A stretch of 64,000 nucleotides of DNA, taken from contig PLYR01000066.1 of NCBI GenBank assembly GCA_003153435.1, positions 16,168 through 80,167 of the forward strand, read 5' to 3'. This DNA is from Bacteroidota bacterium. Its GTDB lineage: Bacteria > Bacteroidota > Bacteroidia > Palsa-965. Under the pieces are notes generated by a model. The model was given only the letters and a program-made list of their open reading frames with translations, did no database searches and was not told the origin of the DNA. Every line of letters starts with the position of its first letter. Within the stretch, counting starts at the first letter, position 1. Of the stretch, positions 46,465-55,417 are shown piece after piece. The position numbers and the translations under genes were made by a program.

Positions 46465-47427
46465 TCAGAAAAGGAAATATTTCTGATGCACAAATTCATT
46501 GTTATGACGGTAGCGGCCATCTGGCCTGACATTTGTTTTGTATACGATTGTAATTTCGTTGGTCCCTTTCTGATAACTTCCCAAGGGAAAAGTAACAAAG
46601 TCATAAGAGTATCCGATCTGAATTTTTCCCATCAGCACCCAGCCTCCTTGTATAGCGATGGCATCTCCCAGGCGGATATCAGTTCCGATATAAACCACTT
46701 TCTTTATATTCAGCTTTAAGTTGTATTCAATGTTGATTGGACTGGCCGCATTATACATTGCAATAAGATTGTTCTCCCAGATGAATTCCGGATTAGCTGA
46801 GTAATTATATCCCACATTGAAATAGTAGTTTGGAGACATGGTATATTTGGCAGTATGGCCAGGGTCATCCTTAAAGAATATGGCATGCTCTTCAAGCATG
46901 TTGATAATGGATAGTCCGAAGTGGAAGCGGTCATTGTATATCAACCCTCCAAAGGAGGCATTGGGTATCCATTTGTATTCAACATAATTGCGGTCAACCG
47001 CAGGATCACCGGAGTTATGGACAGATACAAGTCTCGAATCCCAAAATGTCTTGGTGTCATTTCCGGCAACACCAAGGGAAAGCTCTACATCAGGGAAATG
47101 GATGTGGTAGGCTGCATTGAGAGAATAACTAATTCGTTTATAAGGTCCAGTTTCATCACTAACAATGCCACCCGCAACTCCAACTTTGCCTTTCAATAGA
47201 CGGCTGTCTATCATGAAACTCTGGGTGACAGGAGCACCTTCAAAGCCATACCATTGATTCCTGTAATCCAACAATACATTAATATTCTTCTTGACTCCAG
47301 TAAACGCTGGATTATAAGCTATGTAATAATTAGAGGATTGTGTATAGGCAGGGAGCTGCTGGGCGAAGCCCTGAAGCAGAAATGTGTATAATATAACAAT
47401 CAGAAGTGTAAGAGTTTTCTTTTTCAT
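46465..47427 (-). CDS. PorP/SprF family type IX secretion membrane protein
   Basis: A 320-residue outer-membrane protein with a signal peptide (about residues 1-22). It begins its mature part with QLPAYTQSSNYYIAYNPAFTGV and contains NVLLDYRNQWYGFEGAPVTQ, the defining motifs of PorP/SprF. Such proteins work with the type IX system to place a partner protein with a gliding-type C-terminal domain on the cell surface. The gene directly upstream encodes exactly such a partner and ends six bases before this gene starts. The C-terminal strands look complete (IQIGYSYDFVTFPLG). Confidence 0.93.
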   Translation of the reverse strand: MKKKTLTLLIVILYTFLLQGFAQQLPAYTQSSNYYIAYNPAFTGVKKNINVLLDYRNQWYGFEGAPVTQSFMIDSRLLKGKVGVAGGIVSDETGPYKRISYSLNAAYHIHFPDVELSLGVAGNDTKTFWDSRLVSVHNSGDPAVDRNYVEYKWIPNASFGGLIYNDRFHFGLSIINMLEEHAIFFKDDPGHTAKYTMSPNYYFNVGYNYSANPEFIWENNLIAMYNAASPINIEYNLKLNIKKVVYIGTDIRLGDAIAIQGGWVLMGKIQIGYSYDFVTFPLGSYQKGTNEITIVYKTNVRPDGRYRHNNEFVHQKYFLF

Positions 47428-47433
47428 CTTCTT

Positions 47434-48510
47434 TCATCGGATAATTGAAACAGAACCTTTGTAGGGGTTACTTCCATCTCCCAGATCCAGTTTATAATAA
47501 TAAGTTGCGTCAGGCAGCTTTTCGCCCTGATTTGTACCATCCCAATCATTCATATATCCCACCTTCGTATAGACTAGCTTTCCGTACCGGTTATAAATAT
47601 CAAGTTTGCAATTAGGAAATGAGAGGATATTACCAATATACCAGGTATCATTATTGCCGTCTCCATTCGGAGTAAAAGTGTTGTATATAATTACGGAGTT
47701 ATCCTGAATCACAAAGACAGTAACTGTATCCTGTCCAACGCACCCGTAGGAGTCTTTTGCCTGAACAGTGTAAGTTGTTGTTAAGAGAGGTTCGGCGTCG
47801 GGATTAGCAGAACCATTATAATTGATACTTCCTGATGGACTCCAGGAATAGACGGATGCTCCTGAACCGTGAAGAGTTGTTTTTTCGCCTATGAAAATAA
47901 CGGTCCAATGCCCTGCACTAACCGGGGGGGGCTGATGTATTGTAACCGTAACTGTTTCCTGATGAGGTGGACAAGTTCCCTGATCAACAGTCATTGTATA
48001 AGTAGTTGTGACTGTTGGGGTGGCAACCGGGGAAGGCGAGGTGGTGGAAGATAAGCCTGTTGCGGGGGACCAGGAATAAGTCGGGCCTGCGGTAGGATTC
48101 CCGGCACCAATTGTTGCACTTAGGCCGACGCCTCCGCAGAAAGATTGAGCTGATCCCGCATGAGCATACCACATACTATAATAAGATACGGTTACTGTTG
48201 AAGAGCTGGTCGTACCGGCTGAATCTGTAACGGTCAGGGTATAAGTCATGGTCGGGCTGGCACCTATAGTGGCAACCGGATTAGAAACGGATGTACTGCT
48301 TAGTCCTGACGATGGGGTCCAGGAATAAGTATAAGGCAATTTTCCTCCTGTTGCTGCCGGAGTTCCCCCAATGGTGGCTGAACCGCTGTCGCAAACAAGA
48401 GCAGTCGATCCTGCATGGGCAACCAAAGCCTGAGCCTTCAAGGCTGATCCGGCTGTGGAAACCAAGAAAAGGAGCACGATTAGTTTTAAAATCAGATGAT
48501 TCAGGCCCAT
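47434..48510 (-). CDS. Secreted repeat protein with gliding-type C-terminal sorting domain
   Basis: A 358-residue protein. I chose the ATG at 48510 since a signal peptide starts there (MGLNHLILKLIVLLFLVSTAGS) and the upstream codons overlap the RsmI-like gene. The mature part has three SprB/PKD-like repeats of about 80 residues, each with Y-x-W-x-P-x-x-G-L-S-S and a TYTLTV-like end and some paired cysteines. The last 85 residues begin FTPNGDGNNDTWYI, the gliding-associated C-terminal domain that signals type B sorting through the type IX system. It is paired with the PorP/SprF gene six bases downstream. A surface adhesin is likely. Confidence 0.9.
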   Translation of the reverse strand: MGLNHLILKLIVLLFLVSTAGSALKAQALVAHAGSTALVCDSGSATIGGTPAATGGKLPYTYSWTPSSGLSSTSVSNPVATIGASPTMTYTLTVTDSAGTTSSSTVTVSYYSMWYAHAGSAQSFCGGVGLSATIGAGNPTAGPTYSWSPATGLSSTTSPSPVATPTVTTTYTMTVDQGTCPPHQETVTVTIHQPPPVSAGHWTVIFIGEKTTLHGSGASVYSWSPSGSINYNGSANPDAEPLLTTTYTVQAKDSYGCVGQDTVTVFVIQDNSVIIYNTFTPNGDGNNDTWYIGNILSFPNCKLDIYNRYGKLVYTKVGYMNDWDGTNQGEKLPDATYYYKLDLGDGSNPYKGSVSIIR

Positions 48511-48544
48511 ACGAATAGTAAAAGTAAGGATTATAAACCGAAAA

Positions 48545-49264
48545 TCATAGCTGTTCTCCGGTGCAGAATAGGAAGACACAGGGTCGTTTATGGAGCTCAG
48601 GCTTGTTTTTTTTCCAATTATCAATACTTTGTGTTTGGATCAATTGGGAAGGAAGGGTGATGTCGCATGCAATACAGAGAAGCGTTTGATCTTTGCATTC
48701 CCGGAGTAGGTCTTCCAGCATATGGTCATTCCGGAATGGGGTTTCAATAAAAATCTGGGTTTGCCGAAGCTGAGTCGCCTGCTTTTCCAGTTCCTTTATT
48801 CTACGGATTCGGTCTGGTCTTTCCTTAGGGAGGTATCCGTGAAAACAAAATTGTTGACCATTTGAACCAGATGCCATCAGGGAAAGGAGGATGGAGGAGG
48901 GGCCTGTCAAAGGAACTACCTGGATGTTTTTTTGATGGGCCAGGGCCACGATTGCTGCTCCGGGATCTGCCACACCAGGGCATCCTGCGTCTGATAGCAC
49001 ACCAATGCTTTCACCCTGAAAAATGTTTTTAAGATAGGAGAGATAAAGGTCAGGGTTTGTGTGTTTCCCGACTTCATGAAAGATCAGACTTTCTATGGGT
49101 TTTTTCATTCCCATAAGCTTTAAATGTCTTCGTGCCGTGCGCAGATCTTCAACTATAAATTCTCCGAGTGTATTAATGACTGCAACATTAAAACCCGGTA
49201 TTACTTCCTCCGGGTTGTTTTCTCCCAAGGGTACCGGAATTAAATACAGTTTACCGCTAGTCAT
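48545..49264 (-). CDS. RsmI-like SAM-dependent methyltransferase
   Basis: A 239-residue tetrapyrrole-methylase-fold enzyme. It starts at the ATG at 49264 (MTSGKLYLIPVPLGE). The RsmI signature appears as GVLSDAGCPGVADPGAAIVALA, followed by VPLTGPSSILLSLMASG and the FHGYLPKERPDR stretch. True RsmI methylates the ribose of C1402 in 16S rRNA; the Bacteroidota second copy is shorter and may have another substrate, so I leave the symbol empty. It lies 13 bases after the tyrosine phosphatase gene on the same strand. Confidence 0.88.
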   Translation of the reverse strand: MTSGKLYLIPVPLGENNPEEVIPGFNVAVINTLGEFIVEDLRTARRHLKLMGMKKPIESLIFHEVGKHTNPDLYLSYLKNIFQGESIGVLSDAGCPGVADPGAAIVALAHQKNIQVVPLTGPSSILLSLMASGSNGQQFCFHGYLPKERPDRIRRIKELEKQATQLRQTQIFIETPFRNDHMLEDLLRECKDQTLLCIACDITLPSQLIQTQSIDNWKKNKPELHKRPCVFLFCTGEQL

Positions 49265-49277
49265 CAGCGTTAGTTTA

Positions 49278-49739
49278 TTATTTAAATTTAGCACTGATAA
49301 CCTCACAAGCCTCGTCAAGCAGATTATACACCAGCTCGAAACCTTCTTCTCCTCCGAAATATGGATCGGGGACTGGTCGATCCTCGCCTGGATAAGATTC
49401 GTTCAGAATGAGTCTGACTTTTGAACGATCGTGCTCATTTCTAGCCTTGATGAGTACATCCTTCTGATTCGAATGGTCCATCACATAAATGACTTCAAAA
49501 TCATCAAAATCATGAACGGAAAACTGTCTTCCAAGATGTTTTGAAATATCGATACCATGCCGGAGAGCATTTTCAGTGGATCTTTTATCTGGATGCTCAC
49601 CAATATGGAAACCTGCCGTACCCGCAGAATCAACCATAACATTCTTCACCTTTGCTATACTCAGTTTTTTTCGAAGGATTTCTTCTGCCAGAGGAGACCG
49701 GCAAATATTACCAAGGCAAACCATAACAATTTTAACCAT
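49278..49739 (-). CDS. Low molecular weight protein-tyrosine phosphatase
   Basis: A 153-residue phosphatase. The P-loop VCLGNICRSPLAEE has the C-x5-R-S signature and the general acid lies in PVPDPYFGGEEGF. The protein removes phosphate from tyrosine, often on kinases of capsule export or on small molecules. No tyrosine kinase or polysaccharide export gene is next to it. It begins 23 bases after the sensor kinase gene ends and is followed by the RsmI-like gene, so all three minus-strand genes could share a transcript. Confidence 0.95.
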   Translation of the reverse strand: MVKIVMVCLGNICRSPLAEEILRKKLSIAKVKNVMVDSAGTAGFHIGEHPDKRSTENALRHGIDISKHLGRQFSVHDFDDFEVIYVMDHSNQKDVLIKARNEHDRSKVRLILNESYPGEDRPVPDPYFGGEEGFELVYNLLDEACEVISAKFK

Positions 49740-49762
49740 TTGAAATCAGGAATTTGAAGGCA

Positions 49763-52700
49763 TCAATTCTTCAGAGCTTTAAAAATCATTTTATAATAAG
49801 TGCCATCCATTTCTATCTTCTCAATATACCCGTTTAGCTGATCTGCAAGAATTTTTACAAGTTCCAGGCCCAAGGTTTGATGAAACTGGTCATCAAACGG
49901 GTTACCATTATATCCTTTCCCGTTATCACCAATAATGAGCACAAAGCTGTTCATATCCGTAGCTGTATTAAGGCGAATTACAATTTCTCCTCTTTCCTGA
50001 CCCACAAAAGCATACTTAAGTGAGTTGGATATAATTTCATTGAGCAGCAGTCCAAGCGGGACAGTAGTATTCAGGTTAAGGAACTCTATTTTCAGGTCCA
50101 GTATCAGTGAAATCTTTTTATCGATATTGTAGGTTTTAATCATGCTCTGAACAAGCAACTGAATATAGTCTTTGATGTTTATCCTACCGAAATCCTCTGA
50201 ATTGTAAAGTTTTTCGTGGATCAATGCAATAGCCCTAATTCGGTTTTTACATTCTTCAAACACCTCGAGGGATTTTTTATCTTCTATGAAAGATGATTGA
50301 ATACTGATCAAACTGTTAATGACCTGTAGGTTGTTTTTTACCCGATGATGGATTTCTTTAAGCAGTACCTCTTTCTCTTCTTTTTGCCTCACGAGTTCTC
50401 CCGTTCTTAGGTTGATTACCTTTTCTAGTTCTTCTTTTTCTTCCTGCTGCTTTTGTTTTCTGAATTTGTTGTAGGTATATAATAAACCAGTCAGGGAACA
50501 GAGACATAATCCAATGAACCACCAGGTCTGCCAGTATGGTCGAGTGATGGTAAACGCGAATTCAGAGGGAATGTCATTCCACCCATCTCTCTTGTTAGCA
50601 GCTTTTACACTAAAGACATAGTGGCCCGGGGCAAGGTTAGAATAGGTTGCGAATGGAGTCTCAGTTTCAGGACTCCAATCGGGATCAAATCCACGGAGTT
50701 TAAAGCTGTATTTGATATTATCGGGAGATGTTTTGTTGATGGCCTTAAAGTCAAAAGTAAGGTGATTTTGGTCATGTGGTAGGGTAGGATTTAAAGGAAG
50801 AAAATCCCATGAACTGGTAGAGTCTGTGAACGTGCTCCAGTCTGTGAGTTCATAAAAGAGCCGGACCTTGGAGATATGAACTGAAGGAATTTCATCAAAA
50901 TCCCTTTCCTCCGTGGGGTTGTACCTGATTGCTCCCTTAATAGTACCAAACCAGAGATTGCCACTGTTATCTATACATGTTGAGCGGGAGTTACATTCAA
51001 CACCTCTAAAGCCTTCGGTCTTTCCAAAATTCCGAATTCGTTTAATTTGACCATTTGGATTTAGTTCAATTTTATCAACGCCTTTATTGCTCCCAACCCA
51101 GATGTTTCCATAATCATCCACATTCAAAAGGTAAATGGTTCCGGAGGAAAGTCCATCCACAGTTGAAATACTTGTAAATTTTTTTCCGTCATACCTCATC
51201 ACACATTGGTCTGTACCCATCCAGAGGGCACCGAATTTATCTTTCACCATACTTCCAATATATGCGTTGCAAATGCCTGATTCAGGGCCATAAACCTGGA
51301 TGAGACCTGTTGGCGAATATTTGTACACATCGATCCCTGTGCCAAACCAGATATTCCCCGCATTGTCTTCGCAGATCGAATAAACGTACGGGCTTTTAAG
51401 TCCCTCAGCAGCACCAATATGTTTCACCTTATTTTTATTGTCTATCTGGAAAGCGCCTTGTCCTCGGGTTCCAATCCATAAATTCCCATAGCTGTCTTCC
51501 GCAAAAACGGAAACATTGAGAGGAGTAGTATCTGAAGAGAGGGTAAAAGTTTTAAAAGCATGTCCATCAAAGCTGCGTATCCCTTTCGGTCCGCCTATCC
51601 AGAGAAGTCCGTTATGATCGCAATATATTGCCCTCACTCCGAATCCCTTCAGGAGAGGATTTGAAGAGTAAGAAACTGTTTTGTTCCCGTCATAGCTATA
51701 GAGCCCTTTTGAGGGAGTCCCAGCCCACATGGTCCCTGTATGATCTGAGCAGAGCGCAAAAATGTCACTTTCCTGAAACCCTTCCAGGTTTTCATAATAG
51801 CTGAAAGTCTGGTCCATAAACTTAACGAGGCCAGCCCCACTGGTTCCAATCCAGAAACACCCGATTCGGTCTTCAAAAATGCAGCGAATATTATTGGTTG
51901 GAAGTCCGCTTTTCTGGTCAAAGTGGTTGACTTGGCCTTTATAAAATTTGAAGATACCATTGTTAGTGGTTGTGACCCAGAATTGCCCTCTGCGGTCTAT
52001 GTGCAACGCAGAAATTGTTGAACCTGAAGGAATCAGTATCGTGTCCTGAACAACGGCCTTCAGATTTTCAAATTTTTCGGAGGCATGTGTATCGACATGG
52101 TATATCAATCCGTTTTCTTTGGCAAACCATAGATTTCCTTCATTATCTCCAGTTATGGAAAGGATGTTCCCTTTTCCGAGTATGGGATCTGTCCTGTAGT
52201 CGTGAAGAATTTGTCCTTTCAGCACGAAAACGCCTGCCTGGCTTCCCATCCAGATATTCCCAAGAAAGTCCTTATAAACGCAGGTTATGCTATTCTCTTT
52301 AAGTGTAGGGCTGTCTTCTGAAACGGTTCTAACTTTTTTACCATCATAGAGGGCAATATTCCCTCTGGAACATAACACCAGTTGATCTTGGTTATTAATA
52401 ATAAGTTGATTGATCGTTTCATCGGTGAGGAGGTCTTTCTGAGGAAAGGAGTTGAATTTTTTTCCATTATAGGAGCAGATACCTCCCCAAGTAGTGCTTA
52501 CCCAAACGTTTCCTTTTTTGTCTTCAGCCACTGAAGTAACCAGTTGCCCTGATAATCCGTCTTTTTGTTCAAAGGGATGAAATTCCTTGCCATCAAACTG
52601 GCAAACTCCGCCGCCAGTTGTTCCAAGCCACAGATACCCTCTGCTATCTTCGAGGATACATGAAATTTCAGATTGAGAGAGACCCTCGTCGAGTGAGTAA

Positions 52701-52807
52701 GTCTTGAAATTATAGATTTGGGCAAAACCGGAATTACAAGACAGGGCCATATAGAAGAGGGAAAACCTCAGGTACTTATATACGGATCTATGGGCTAATC
52801 GTCTCAC
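49763..52807 (-). CDS. Two-component propeller sensor histidine kinase
   Basis: A 1014-residue sensor with a signal peptide (residues 1-29, GTG start). About twelve to fourteen Reg_prop repeats (G-x-L/I-W-x-G-T-x-x-G...) form a twin-propeller outer domain up to residue 650, then a Y_Y_Y domain, a membrane segment near 761-779 and a cytoplasmic kinase. The phosphoacceptor is in EIHHRVKNNLQV (His820/821, HisKA_2 type), the N-box is NEIISNSLKYAF near residue 923 and the G-box DNGKGYNG near 961. There is no fused response regulator or AraC domain and no regulator gene adjacent. The signal sensed is unknown. An intrinsic terminator precedes it. Confidence 0.93.
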   Translation of the reverse strand: MRRLAHRSVYKYLRFSLFYMALSCNSGFAQIYNFKTYSLDEGLSQSEISCILEDSRGYLWLGTTGGGVCQFDGKEFHPFEQKDGLSGQLVTSVAEDKKGNVWVSTTWGGICSYNGKKFNSFPQKDLLTDETINQLIINNQDQLVLCSRGNIALYDGKKVRTVSEDSPTLKENSITCVYKDFLGNIWMGSQAGVFVLKGQILHDYRTDPILGKGNILSITGDNEGNLWFAKENGLIYHVDTHASEKFENLKAVVQDTILIPSGSTISALHIDRRGQFWVTTTNNGIFKFYKGQVNHFDQKSGLPTNNIRCIFEDRIGCFWIGTSGAGLVKFMDQTFSYYENLEGFQESDIFALCSDHTGTMWAGTPSKGLYSYDGNKTVSYSSNPLLKGFGVRAIYCDHNGLLWIGGPKGIRSFDGHAFKTFTLSSDTTPLNVSVFAEDSYGNLWIGTRGQGAFQIDNKNKVKHIGAAEGLKSPYVYSICEDNAGNIWFGTGIDVYKYSPTGLIQVYGPESGICNAYIGSMVKDKFGALWMGTDQCVMRYDGKKFTSISTVDGLSSGTIYLLNVDDYGNIWVGSNKGVDKIELNPNGQIKRIRNFGKTEGFRGVECNSRSTCIDNSGNLWFGTIKGAIRYNPTEERDFDEIPSVHISKVRLFYELTDWSTFTDSTSSWDFLPLNPTLPHDQNHLTFDFKAINKTSPDNIKYSFKLRGFDPDWSPETETPFATYSNLAPGHYVFSVKAANKRDGWNDIPSEFAFTITRPYWQTWWFIGLCLCSLTGLLYTYNKFRKQKQQEEKEELEKVINLRTGELVRQKEEKEVLLKEIHHRVKNNLQVINSLISIQSSFIEDKKSLEVFEECKNRIRAIALIHEKLYNSEDFGRINIKDYIQLLVQSMIKTYNIDKKISLILDLKIEFLNLNTTVPLGLLLNEIISNSLKYAFVGQERGEIVIRLNTATDMNSFVLIIGDNGKGYNGNPFDDQFHQTLGLELVKILADQLNGYIEKIEMDGTYYKMIFKALKN

Positions 52808-52829
52808 TTTAGAATGATATACTAAATTA

Positions 52830-52866
52830 AAAAAAAAGGAATCAGTAGCACTGATTCCTTTTTTTT
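52830..52866 (-). terminator. Intrinsic terminator after dnaA
   Basis: GGAATCAGT and ACTGATTCC form a stem extended by A and T tracts on each side, with an AGC loop, giving a bidirectional-looking structure. It lies between the dnaA stop (52883) and the sensor kinase start (52807). Confidence 0.85.
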
Positions 52867-52882
52867 ATCATTTTGATGACAA

Positions 52883-54313
52883 TTATTGAATGCTTAGCTT
52901 TTTATCCAACTCTTCGATATAGGCTTTGAATCGCTTATCGGTATCCATGAGGTTATTGACAGTCCTGCAAGCATGAAGCACAGTTGCGTGGTCTTTTCCT
53001 CCGCAATGCATGCCGATGGTAGCAAGAGAGGATTTTGTCATATTTTTTGCAAAGTACATGGCAATTTGTCTTGCCTGAACGACTTCACGTTTCCGTGTCT
53101 TTGATTTCAGTAGCTCAATGGGTAGATCGAAGTAATCGCAAACTACTTTCTGAATATAGTCAATGGAAACCTCTCTAGCTGTATTCTTGACAAATTTATC
53201 AATCATGCTCTTGGCAAGATCGAGCGTGATCGCCTTTTTATTCAAGGAAGCCTGAGCGAGTAATGAAATAAGAGCTCCTTCCAGTTCACGAATATTGGTT
53301 GTAATACTGTAAGCCAGGTATTCTACTACTTCCTTCGGAAGTTCGATCCCATCCGTATAAAGTTTCTTTTCAAGGATGGCAATCCTGGTTTCCAGACTTG
53401 GGGCCTGCAGGTCAGCACTTAGACCCCATTTGAACCTGGAGAGGAGGCGTTGTTCCATTCCCTGCATTTCAACCGGGGGTTTGTCTGCCGTAAGAACCAG
53501 TTGCTTTCCTGTTTGGTGAAGATGATTAAAGATGTGGAAGAAGACATCCTGAGTTTTATCTTTTCCGGCAAGGAACTGAACATCGTCAATGATCAGGACA
53601 TCGATCATCTGGTAGAAATGAATAAAATCGTTGGTGTTGTTATTCTTAACAGCATCGATGAATTGATGACAGAATTTTTCAGAAGAAAGGTAAAGAACTG
53701 TTTTTCCTGGGTAATTTCTTTTGATTTCAATTCCGATGGCATGAGCAAGGTGTGTTTTGCCGAGGCCGACCCCCCCATATATAAGAAGCGGATTGAAAGC
53801 AGTTCCTCCAGGTTTATTGGCTACTGCATATCCAGCAGAACGTGCAAGGCGGTTGCAATCACCTTCAACGAAATTTTCAAAGGAGTAATTGGGATTCAGT
53901 TGAGATTCAACATTAACTTTTTTAAGTCCCGGAATGATAAAGGGGTTCCGGATGGTATTCTTATTTAAATCGATCGGCATGGAAACCGACGGGTTTTTAA
54001 TATCCCTTGAATTGGATGTAGGTATCTTAACGGTATAAGGCTTTGTACTGTTATGGTTATTTTCCATAATAATACTGTATTCCAGTTTACCGTCTACACC
54101 GAGTTCTTTCCGGATGGTTTTTTTAAGCAGGGAGATATAATGCTCTTCGAGCCACTCATAAAAAAATTGACTGGGCACTTGAATCGTCAGAACGCTTGCT
54201 GATAATTTTACTGCTTTAATAGGTTCGAACCATGTTTTAAAACTCTGTGTGCTGACGTTGTCTCTGATGATTGATAAACAGTTATCCCAAATTTTTTCAT
54301 GCGATTTCTCCAA
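52883..54313 (-). CDS. dnaA: Chromosomal replication initiator DnaA
   Basis: A 476-residue initiator. Domain I begins LEKSHEKIWDNCLSIIRDN, domain III has Walker A YGGVGLGKTHLAHAI and Walker B VLIIDDVQFLAG, and domain IV ends with CGGKDHATVLHAC. No ATG or GTG lies in a suitable place: the nearest upstream ATGs would add over 80 odd residues. TTG at 54313 gives MEKSHEKIWDNC, which fits the start and length of Bacteroidota DnaA; TTG at 54325 is the alternative. A promoter with exact 19-base spacing lies upstream. dnaN is 43 kb away, and there is no DnaA-box cluster next to the gene. Confidence 0.95.
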   Translation of the reverse strand: MEKSHEKIWDNCLSIIRDNVSTQSFKTWFEPIKAVKLSASVLTIQVPSQFFYEWLEEHYISLLKKTIRKELGVDGKLEYSIIMENNHNSTKPYTVKIPTSNSRDIKNPSVSMPIDLNKNTIRNPFIIPGLKKVNVESQLNPNYSFENFVEGDCNRLARSAGYAVANKPGGTAFNPLLIYGGVGLGKTHLAHAIGIEIKRNYPGKTVLYLSSEKFCHQFIDAVKNNNTNDFIHFYQMIDVLIIDDVQFLAGKDKTQDVFFHIFNHLHQTGKQLVLTADKPPVEMQGMEQRLLSRFKWGLSADLQAPSLETRIAILEKKLYTDGIELPKEVVEYLAYSITTNIRELEGALISLLAQASLNKKAITLDLAKSMIDKFVKNTAREVSIDYIQKVVCDYFDLPIELLKSKTRKREVVQARQIAMYFAKNMTKSSLATIGMHCGGKDHATVLHACRTVNNLMDTDKRFKAYIEELDKKLSIQ

Positions 54314-54689
54314 TTTTGCTTTCAATGGTTTGGATTTATATGTTGTTACAAATGATTTTTTTCGAGTTGTAAATGTATGCAAATAAAAATACCGGACTCT
54401 AACTTTTGAACAAAAAAAAATTAAATTATTTTTCTTAAGCCCTTGACTTTTTAGATTATTTGATCTTTGCTTGTTATTTTTCTTTTTTGACCTTGGAAAT
54501 GAAACCCTTAATGAGCTGACTGAAACAGCTATACCCCTTTGCTTTCCTTGCAATATAAGCATTTTGGGAGGTTTCCACAAATTAAATCTGGCTAAAAAAA
54601 GAAAACAGCATTTTATTTTGGGTATTGGTTTTTGCCTATCTTCAAGAAAATTTTTTTCCAGGTTCTTCTTCTTTTATTATTTCCGAATT
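54314..54689. other. AT-rich region between dnaA and the thioesterase gene
   Basis: A 376-base gap between divergent starts, very rich in A and T with several homopolymer runs (for example 54411-54420 and 54647-54658). Open frames reaching into it are extensions of dnaA and the thioesterase gene without good starts. I saw the dnaA promoter (54384-54414) but no tRNA, no small gene and no DnaA-box cluster; GTTTCCACA at about 54572 is only a seven-of-nine match to a DnaA box. Confidence 0.55.
54384..54414 (-). promoter_or_regulatory. Candidate dnaA promoter
   Basis: On the minus strand TTTG (54411-54414) is followed after exactly 19 bases by TATTTTTA (54384-54391), seven of eight to TAnnTTTG. 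The predicted leader to the TTG start is about 60 bases. This is the best-spaced promoter in the window. Confidence 0.5.
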
Positions 54690-55094
54690 ATGGTTCAGAC
54701 TGAAATAGAGATCAGGGTCAGATATGGCGAAACCGACAGGATGGGTTATGTCTATTATGGGAATTATGCACAATATTTTGAAGTAGCCCGGGTAGAATGT
54801 TTAAGGTCGATGGGTGTAAGTTACCGTGAAATGGAGGAGGAAGGAATATTGTTACCTGTCTATACCTATTCTGTTAAATTTCTAAAGCCGGCATTCTATG
54901 ATGATCTGCTTTTCATTAAGACCTTGATTCGAAAAGTTTCAGGGGCCAGGATTTATTTTGAATTCGAGACCTTTAATGATAAAGCGGAGAAGTTGAATAC
55001 CGCAGAGGTTGTGCTCGTATTCTGTGATGCAAAGACCAGGGCCCCATGTGCAGTTCCTGAGAAGTTAATGGTCCTTCTCAATAAGTACTCCTGA
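54690..55094 (+). CDS. YbgC/FadM-type acyl-CoA thioesterase
   Basis: A 134-residue hotdog-fold thioesterase. The ATG at 54690 gives MVQTEIEIRVRYGETDRMGYVYYGNYAQYF (only the central motif RYGETDRMGYVYYGNY is diagnostic), where the Asp is the likely catalytic residue and the following H/Y-N-Y segment lines the pocket. The frame stays open 73 codons upstream but that part is low-complexity and noncoding in character. It should hydrolyse short to medium acyl-CoA. It converges with the monooxygenase-like gene across two bases. Confidence 0.93.
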   Translation: MVQTEIEIRVRYGETDRMGYVYYGNYAQYFEVARVECLRSMGVSYREMEEEGILLPVYTYSVKFLKPAFYDDLLFIKTLIRKVSGARIYFEFETFNDKAEKLNTAEVVLVFCDAKTRAPCAVPEKLMVLLNKYS

Positions 55095-55096
55095 AC

Positions 55097-55417
55097 TCAG
55101 GCAAGGGAGATAAGGGAATTGACACTCCAAGCCTCCGGTTTTTCCGAAAAAAGCACTTTTGTGAGCGCCCAGGTTTCTTGAAATAAGGAGGAAGTACGGT
55201 ATGCCTCCAGATGAGCTTCGGAGATCCACTTACTATAAGTAATGAAAATTTCCGGTCTTTCGGTATCCTGGAATAATTCGAGGTAGACACAACCATCGCA
55301 ATGCCTTATATTGTTCTTACGTTCCATGAAGATCTTCCGGAAGGTTTCAATCTTCTCCACATGGAAGGTCATCTTAACGATTCTGGTCAGGATGGAACTC
55401 GATCCGGATACTTTCAT
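55097..55417 (-). CDS. Antibiotic biosynthesis monooxygenase-like protein
   Basis: A 106-residue ABM-domain protein of the ferredoxin-like fold. The first strand LTRIVKMTFHVEKIETF, the CDGCVYLELFQD strand and the YSKWISEAHLEAYRTS helix (in place of the W/S-x-E-A-x-x-x-H) fit the family; Bacteroidota members are small dimeric proteins of unclear role. The ATG at 55417 is needed to keep the first strand, but it makes the gene overlap the SAM hydrolase gene by 44 bases; an ATG at 55372 would avoid overlap and lose that strand. Translational coupling is likely. The substrate is unknown. Confidence 0.8.
   Translation of the reverse strand: MKVSGSSSILTRIVKMTFHVEKIETFRKIFMERKNNIRHCDGCVYLELFQDTERPEIFITYSKWISEAHLEAYRTSSLFQETWALTKVLFSEKPEAWSVNSLISLA

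Noticed and set aside
54314-54689. Replication origin beside dnaA
   Set aside because: The region is AT-rich, but I found only one seven-of-nine DnaA-box match and no cluster or iterons; a skew plot of the whole chromosome would be needed.
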